From Candidatus Pacearchaeota archaeon (lineage in GTDB: Archaea; Nanobdellota; Nanobdellia; Pacearchaeales; GW2011-AR1), in NCBI GenBank assembly GCA_002688335.1, contig NZCQ01000036.1:1-17872 (forward strand): a DNA stretch of 17,872 nucleotides, written 5' to 3'. The notes beneath the pieces were generated by a model. The model saw nothing but the letters and a program-made list of their open reading frames with translations. It ran no database searches and was not told where the DNA came from. The translations under genes and the position numbers were made by a program. Within the stretch, counting starts at the first letter, position 1, and the number at the start of each line of letters is the position of its first letter. Below, one piece after another: positions 14,117-17,872 of this stretch.

Positions 14117-15834
14117 CACATCTCTTCCATAACCTCAATTCCAAGAAGATATAACGCATTTTTCAAAGTCTTTCTAAAAGCATCAACTAGCTTCAATCTG
14201 AAAGCCTCTTCCTTACTTCCTATAACCTTAGAAGAGTGATAAAACTCATTAAAGACTTTAGATAACTCATAAGCATAATTAGCCACTATGCTGGGAGAGT
14301 ATGTTTCTGCACCCTTAACAACAACTTCTGGAAATCTGCCAATCTTATTCATCAATCCAATCTCTAAATCACTCAACTCAGAGATCATAACCTTCTTCTT
14401 AGATTTAGATTTCTCCAGAATAGAATTAGCTCTAGCATAAGAATACTGCAAATAAGGTCCCGTATTACCTTCAAACCTCATAGCCTGATCCTTATCAAAA
14501 ACAATCAATTTATTGGTATCTTGTTTTAAAAAAGCATACTTTATAGAGGATATAGCTATTTTAAGAGATCTCTTTTCCACCTCCTTATTTGAAAGTTTAG
14601 GCCATTTCCCCCTAATGCTTTTCTCAGCAACCTCTCTTAATTCTTCCTTAAACTCAGAATAAAGAATATTATCTCCAGTTCTTGAAGACATCTTTCCATG
14701 GGGCAGCCTTATCATTCCAAATCCAATATGATGATACTTATCTCTCTTAGGCATATCCATTAGATCCAATGTCTTCAGCAATTGATTAAAATAAGCATTC
14801 TGTTCATCTCCAGTTATAATTACAAATCGATCTAACTTCTGATTATCTATTTTTTCTCTAGCCAAGGCTAAATCCTTTGCAGAATAAAGTACAGTGCCAT
14901 CACTTCTCAACAAAACCCAAATCCCAAGACCATGTTTCTCCAAGTTTACTATAAGTGCTTCGTCTGAAATCTCGGCTATGCCCTTTTTTTCCAACTCCTT
15001 AGCAATCCTCTTCCCACCTTCCTCTAGCTCTGACTCAAAGTAGTGCCGATCAAACCTAGTTCCAAGTTCTTCATAAATCTTATTCCATGATTTAACAGAG
15101 AGATCCTTAGATTTCTTCCATAAACTATTAATCTCCTTGTCACTCTTAGATTCTATTTTTCTATTGATCTCATTAACCTGATCTTGATAACCTTCATCAT
15201 CAGATAACCTTTTAACAGCATCTACATAAATTCCAGCTATCCAAGATTCATCATCAGATAATTTCTCTTTCTTATGGAAATTCAGATAACACCAAATCCA
15301 TTTAGCTATATGCATTCCAGTATCCCCGCTATAATTTGCTCTTATAACCTTATTTCCAACATTCTCCAATATCCTTGAAATACTCTCCCCCAAAGAAGTC
15401 CCCCTTATATGGCCAACATGAAACGCCTTATGAGTATTTGGTTGAGAAAATTCCATCATGACTCTTTCATTACTAACTTTCACCTTACCATAATTATTCC
15501 CAATATTAATAATACTCTCAGCTAACTTATTCTTATCAACAAAAAAATTCAAATAACCTCCCTTAACTTCAACTCTTTCAATCTCTTTTGGGAGTTTCTT
15601 CTCAATAATATCTTTAAGATGACTAGCAATCTCAAAAGGATTTTTCCTCTTAAAGAAATCTTTCTCCACATTAGCCCACATTTCATCATCCTTCTTCGGA
15701 TCAGCTAGAACAAAGCAAGGAAAAGAATAATCTCCCATATTCAGCGAAGGAGGAACTTCTATCACTCTATTAACTTCATCTTCATGTAACTTACTAGCAT
15801 TCTCGATTAAACCTATTATCTTTTGCTTGAACAT
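14116..15834 (-). CDS. argS: Arginine--tRNA ligase (ArgRS), 572 aa
   Basis: This is a class Ia synthetase that charges tRNA-Arg and needs tRNA for amino-acid activation. It has an N-terminal Add-1-like domain (1-100), with VPPSLNMGDYSFPCFVLA and KGGYLNFFVD; the FSQPNTHKAFHVGH block (129-142) with HVGH as the HIGH motif; GDTGMHIAKWIW (170-181); DGTVLYSAKDLALA (312-325); and KMSSRTG (381-387) as the KMSKS equivalent, which many ArgRS lack. The DALR anticodon-binding domain begins around GPYLQYSYAR (459-468). Length is normal for the family. ATG 15834 has a TATA core (15859-15864) about 27 bases upstream. It heads the minus-strand cluster and overlaps the DUF192 gene by one to four bases. Confidence 0.97.
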   Translation of the reverse strand: MFKQKIIGLIENASKLHEDEVNRVIEVPPSLNMGDYSFPCFVLADPKKDDEMWANVEKDFFKRKNPFEIASHLKDIIEKKLPKEIERVEVKGGYLNFFVDKNKLAESIINIGNNYGKVKVSNERVMMEFSQPNTHKAFHVGHIRGTSLGESISRILENVGNKVIRANYSGDTGMHIAKWIWCYLNFHKKEKLSDDESWIAGIYVDAVKRLSDDEGYQDQVNEINRKIESKSDKEINSLWKKSKDLSVKSWNKIYEELGTRFDRHYFESELEEGGKRIAKELEKKGIAEISDEALIVNLEKHGLGIWVLLRSDGTVLYSAKDLALAREKIDNQKLDRFVIITGDEQNAYFNQLLKTLDLMDMPKRDKYHHIGFGMIRLPHGKMSSRTGDNILYSEFKEELREVAEKSIRGKWPKLSNKEVEKRSLKIAISSIKYAFLKQDTNKLIVFDKDQAMRFEGNTGPYLQYSYARANSILEKSKSKKKVMISELSDLEIGLMNKIGRFPEVVVKGAETYSPSIVANYAYELSKVFNEFYHSSKVIGSKEEAFRLKLVDAFRKTLKNALYLLGIEVMEEM

Positions 15835-15858
15835 AATAACTAAGAATATGAAAGCATA

Positions 15859-15864
15859 TTTAAA
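15859..15864 (-). promoter_or_regulatory. TATA core for argS
   Basis: TTTAAA within CATATTTAAAAT is centred about 27 bases upstream of ATG 15834. No Shine-Dalgarno sequence precedes the start, consistent with a leaderless transcript. Confidence 0.55.
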
Positions 15865-16003
15865 ATTAGTGTAATCGTTCTCAATAATCCTTCATATGAT
15901 CTCTATCACAATAATGATTATATATCAGAACCAAGTAGTAAATATATAACAGCAGTATTCAGTAATATAGACATTAATCTTTTAGTAGTAACAGAAAAGA
16001 AAC

Positions 16004-16012
16004 ATTTATAAA
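16004..16012 (+). promoter_or_regulatory. TATA box for the 16069 gene
   Basis: ATTTATAAA predicts a transcription start near 16034 and a leader of about 35 bases. A purine-rich GAGGAG (16041-16046) lies in the leader but is about 22 bases from the ATG, unusually far for a Shine-Dalgarno sequence. Confidence 0.5.
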
Positions 16013-16068
16013 CCCTCAAACAATAATGAACTCATCCCGAGAGGAGAAAGAGTTCTGATATAATCGAG

Positions 16069-17154
16069 ATGGCAATAACAAACCTTACAAGTATACTTGC
16101 AAATTATGAAAGTGATGTTAAATCAGTTCAAGATGAAGTAGCAGTCACCGTATTGAATAGCAATAATCTTGAAACAATGACAGCTTATGGAAAATTCTTA
16201 GAGGCTCTAAATGCCTACTCAGCAAATCAAAGCACTCCTGAATTAACTGCAAAATTAAATGAAGCAGCAGATATTTTCCAATATGATCCAAAAGAAGATA
16301 GCGTTCCAATAGCAGAGGATAATAAAGATCCTAATCCTTCTGATTATGATGACCAACCAGCAGATAGTAATGCAAATTCAAATAAAAAGTGGCTTACAAA
16401 AAAAGAGGCATATTCGTTATGGAGAGAAATGGATCAAGAAGCTGGAAGAAGAGTTCTAAAAAGCGATGATTCATATAGTTTCAGATTAGTTAACTCTGCA
16501 AAAAAAGATAAGTTAATAGTTAAAGGTCAAGGCAAAGGGAAAAGGTACAATAGAGATAGTTTAATAGGTTTTATTGATACATATGAGTATCGTAAAGAGA
16601 AAACTTCAGAAAAACCTGAACAAAGTGATAATCCTAAAAAAGATATGCCTTCAAAAAGTAACCAGAAAACTCTTGAGAACGAAGTTGTAGACATAAACTC
16701 TTCAATTAACAACGTTCAATCGAAGTATGGAGATTCCATTACTCCAGCAGAATCCATAAAATTATATAGGGGCATAGAAGATAGTGTGGAAGGAATAGAT
16801 AATTCCAGCACAAACGATACTGCATATAGGGCCAGAGTTTATACTATGTTAAAGAATGGACTATCAACTAACGGTGATGAAGGAGACAAATTAAGAATAA
16901 ACAAGGAAGAATTTTTAGGTAAGATTAGATCGAGAATCGAAAATAGACTTGGTAAATCTAGCACAAATCCAGCTAAAAAGAAGAGATCAAAGAAAAAGAA
17001 GTCTAAAAGAAACAAACCTGAAAGCAAATACCCAGAATATAAGGGCCTGAGAAAACAAGGGGAATCTAATGAAAGCATACAAGAAACCCTAGGACTTGAA
17101 AAAAGTTCTGTTGATGCCTATAGCAGATTATACTCAAGATGGGAAGATAAATAA
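16069..17154 (+). CDS. Unknown multi-HTH protein with two excisionase-like wing domains, 361 aa
   Basis: No named family recognised. The plan is: a helical N-terminus (1-70); an acidic Asn/Asp-rich linker (71-107); a MerR/excisionase-like winged-HTH candidate, LTKKEAYSLWREM...GKRYNRDSLIGFID (109-170); a polar linker; a second, diverged copy ITPAESIKLYRGI...DKLRINKEEFLGKI (224-286); a strongly basic KKKRSKKKKSKR stretch (303-314); and a C-terminal resolvase-like HTH, LRKQGESNESIQETLGLEKSSVDAY (327-351). Together these suggest a nucleic-acid-binding protein. The start has a leader but no well-placed Shine-Dalgarno sequence. A second gene of related type follows 31 bases later. Domain calls are by pattern only and need a structure prediction. 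Confidence 0.78.
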   Translation: MAITNLTSILANYESDVKSVQDEVAVTVLNSNNLETMTAYGKFLEALNAYSANQSTPELTAKLNEAADIFQYDPKEDSVPIAEDNKDPNPSDYDDQPADSNANSNKKWLTKKEAYSLWREMDQEAGRRVLKSDDSYSFRLVNSAKKDKLIVKGQGKGKRYNRDSLIGFIDTYEYRKEKTSEKPEQSDNPKKDMPSKSNQKTLENEVVDINSSINNVQSKYGDSITPAESIKLYRGIEDSVEGIDNSSTNDTAYRARVYTMLKNGLSTNGDEGDKLRINKEEFLGKIRSRIENRLGKSSTNPAKKKRSKKKKSKRNKPESKYPEYKGLRKQGESNESIQETLGLEKSSVDAYSRLYSRWEDK

Positions 17155-17185
17155 TTAAAGATGAAAAGATATATAGATTATAAAA

Positions 17186-17872
17186 ATGCCTGAAGAAAAT
17201 ACTCCCCAAACAAAAGAAGATTATGAGATATTTCATCAATGGTTAGTTGAAAATGACAAATCAGAATTACTTGACCACTTCCCACAAAGAACATTACGAA
17301 ATTATGCTAATAAAAATGGAACTTCAATTACAACCTTGCCAGAAGGAAAAAGATTAAGACTTTACGAGATAACTGGCCTTAGCATTTTTAATGATAATCC
17401 TGAATACCATCCAAACGATCTAGATCCCGAGAGAATAATCAATGGAGAACAATCAAGAGAACTTCTAAGATTAAGAATTGAGTACGATGGAGGAAATCTA
17501 ACTAAATTCTCTAAGTCCCTAGGAGTTCATAAGGATACTTTAGGAAAATATTTACAAAACGAACCAGTGGATGAAAGACATAGTGAAAAAATTGAACAAG
17601 GGCTAAGAACATACCTTAGTAAAGATATTCAAGAAGGAGATTCAAATAGCAAGAAGGGAATTGAGAAAGTAGTCTCGCAATCTGATCCAAGTTCTAACTC
17701 TATTGCTCAATCTTTAGAAGATATTAACTCATCACTAGAAGAATTAAAACTACAAATAGCAAATGAATCTAGCGGGGAGCTAAAAGCCCAATTATTAGAG
17801 AACAGCGACATACCTCTTGATAGAAGAATTAGATATGTTACTAGTGCAATAGAAGTACTAGCAGATCAAATG
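17186..17872 (+). CDS. Unknown HTH-containing protein, truncated by the window end (229 aa visible)
   Basis: ATG 17186 opens a frame that stays open for 229 codons to the last base, so the C-terminus is missing. Residues 92-144 look like a Cro/C1-type HTH: GGNLTKFSKSLGVHKDTLGKYL followed by a terminal helix EKIEQGLRTYL. Residues 20-68 (LVENDKSELLDHFPQRTLRNYANKN...) resemble a degenerate version of the same unit. A coiled-coil-like stretch (172-195) follows. The last visible part, SDIPLDRRIRYVTSAIEVLA, resembles ITPAESIKLYRGIEDSV in the preceding gene, where it opens a wing domain. The gene follows its neighbour by 31 bases; TAATTAAAG at about -28 could be its own promoter. Confidence 0.8.
   Translation, partial: MPEENTPQTKEDYEIFHQWLVENDKSELLDHFPQRTLRNYANKNGTSITTLPEGKRLRLYEITGLSIFNDNPEYHPNDLDPERIINGEQSRELLRLRIEYDGGNLTKFSKSLGVHKDTLGKYLQNEPVDERHSEKIEQGLRTYLSKDIQEGDSNSKKGIEKVVSQSDPSSNSIAQSLEDINSSLEELKLQIANESSGELKAQLLENSDIPLDRRIRYVTSAIEVLADQM

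Noticed and set aside
15835..16068. A C/D-box or other small RNA in the argS upstream gap
   Set aside because: Box-like TGA and CAG words occur, but no properly spaced C and D pair was found; the gap is explained by two divergent promoters.

Overview
The window is AT-rich, densely packed, and most likely from an archaeon, probably a small-genome (DPANN-like) lineage. The support is TATA-type promoters about 24-28 bases upstream of many start codons (so mostly leaderless mRNAs), an archaeal-style ValRS, an archaeal/eukaryal-type tRNA t6A methylthiotransferase, a TrmB-type regulator and a double Lrp/AsnC regulator. The lineage is an inference; no rRNA or other marker is present. I see no tRNA, rRNA, CRISPR array, transposase or integrase.

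Bases 1-3464: the tail of an unrecognised gene, a small minus-strand gene of unknown function, then plus-strand valS. The small gene and valS appear to share one symmetric TATA element. Next comes a STAS-domain protein, unexpected in an organism without sigma factors. Bases 3464-6253: ileS, whose class I signature HIGH is replaced by GLHH, the altered motif known from mupirocin hyper-resistant IleRS2 enzymes.

Bases 6304-9229: a fused double Lrp/AsnC regulator (minus) lies divergent to an overlapping pair of paralogous genes of unknown function (plus). The shared promoter region carries a 10-base direct repeat that could be an operator. Bases 9261-10013: two small convergent genes, one unrecognised and one DUF2283-like. 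A 405-base gap with several palindromes follows.

Bases 10419-11222: a TrmB-family regulator with a possible 21-codon leader ORF overlapping its start. Bases 11235-15834 (minus): argS, a membrane-anchored DUF192 protein, a Cys-rich zinc-binding-like protein, a radical-SAM tRNA methylthiotransferase and a HAD phosphatase. These are close together, but most carry their own TATA box inside or near the end of the preceding gene.

Bases 16069-17872: two plus-strand genes of unknown function with helix-turn-helix-like segments. The first appears to hold two copies of an excisionase-like winged-helix domain, and the second, cut by the window end, may begin a third copy. This part and the paralogue pair are the least explained. 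The rest is mainly translation machinery: three tRNA synthetases and one tRNA modification enzyme.
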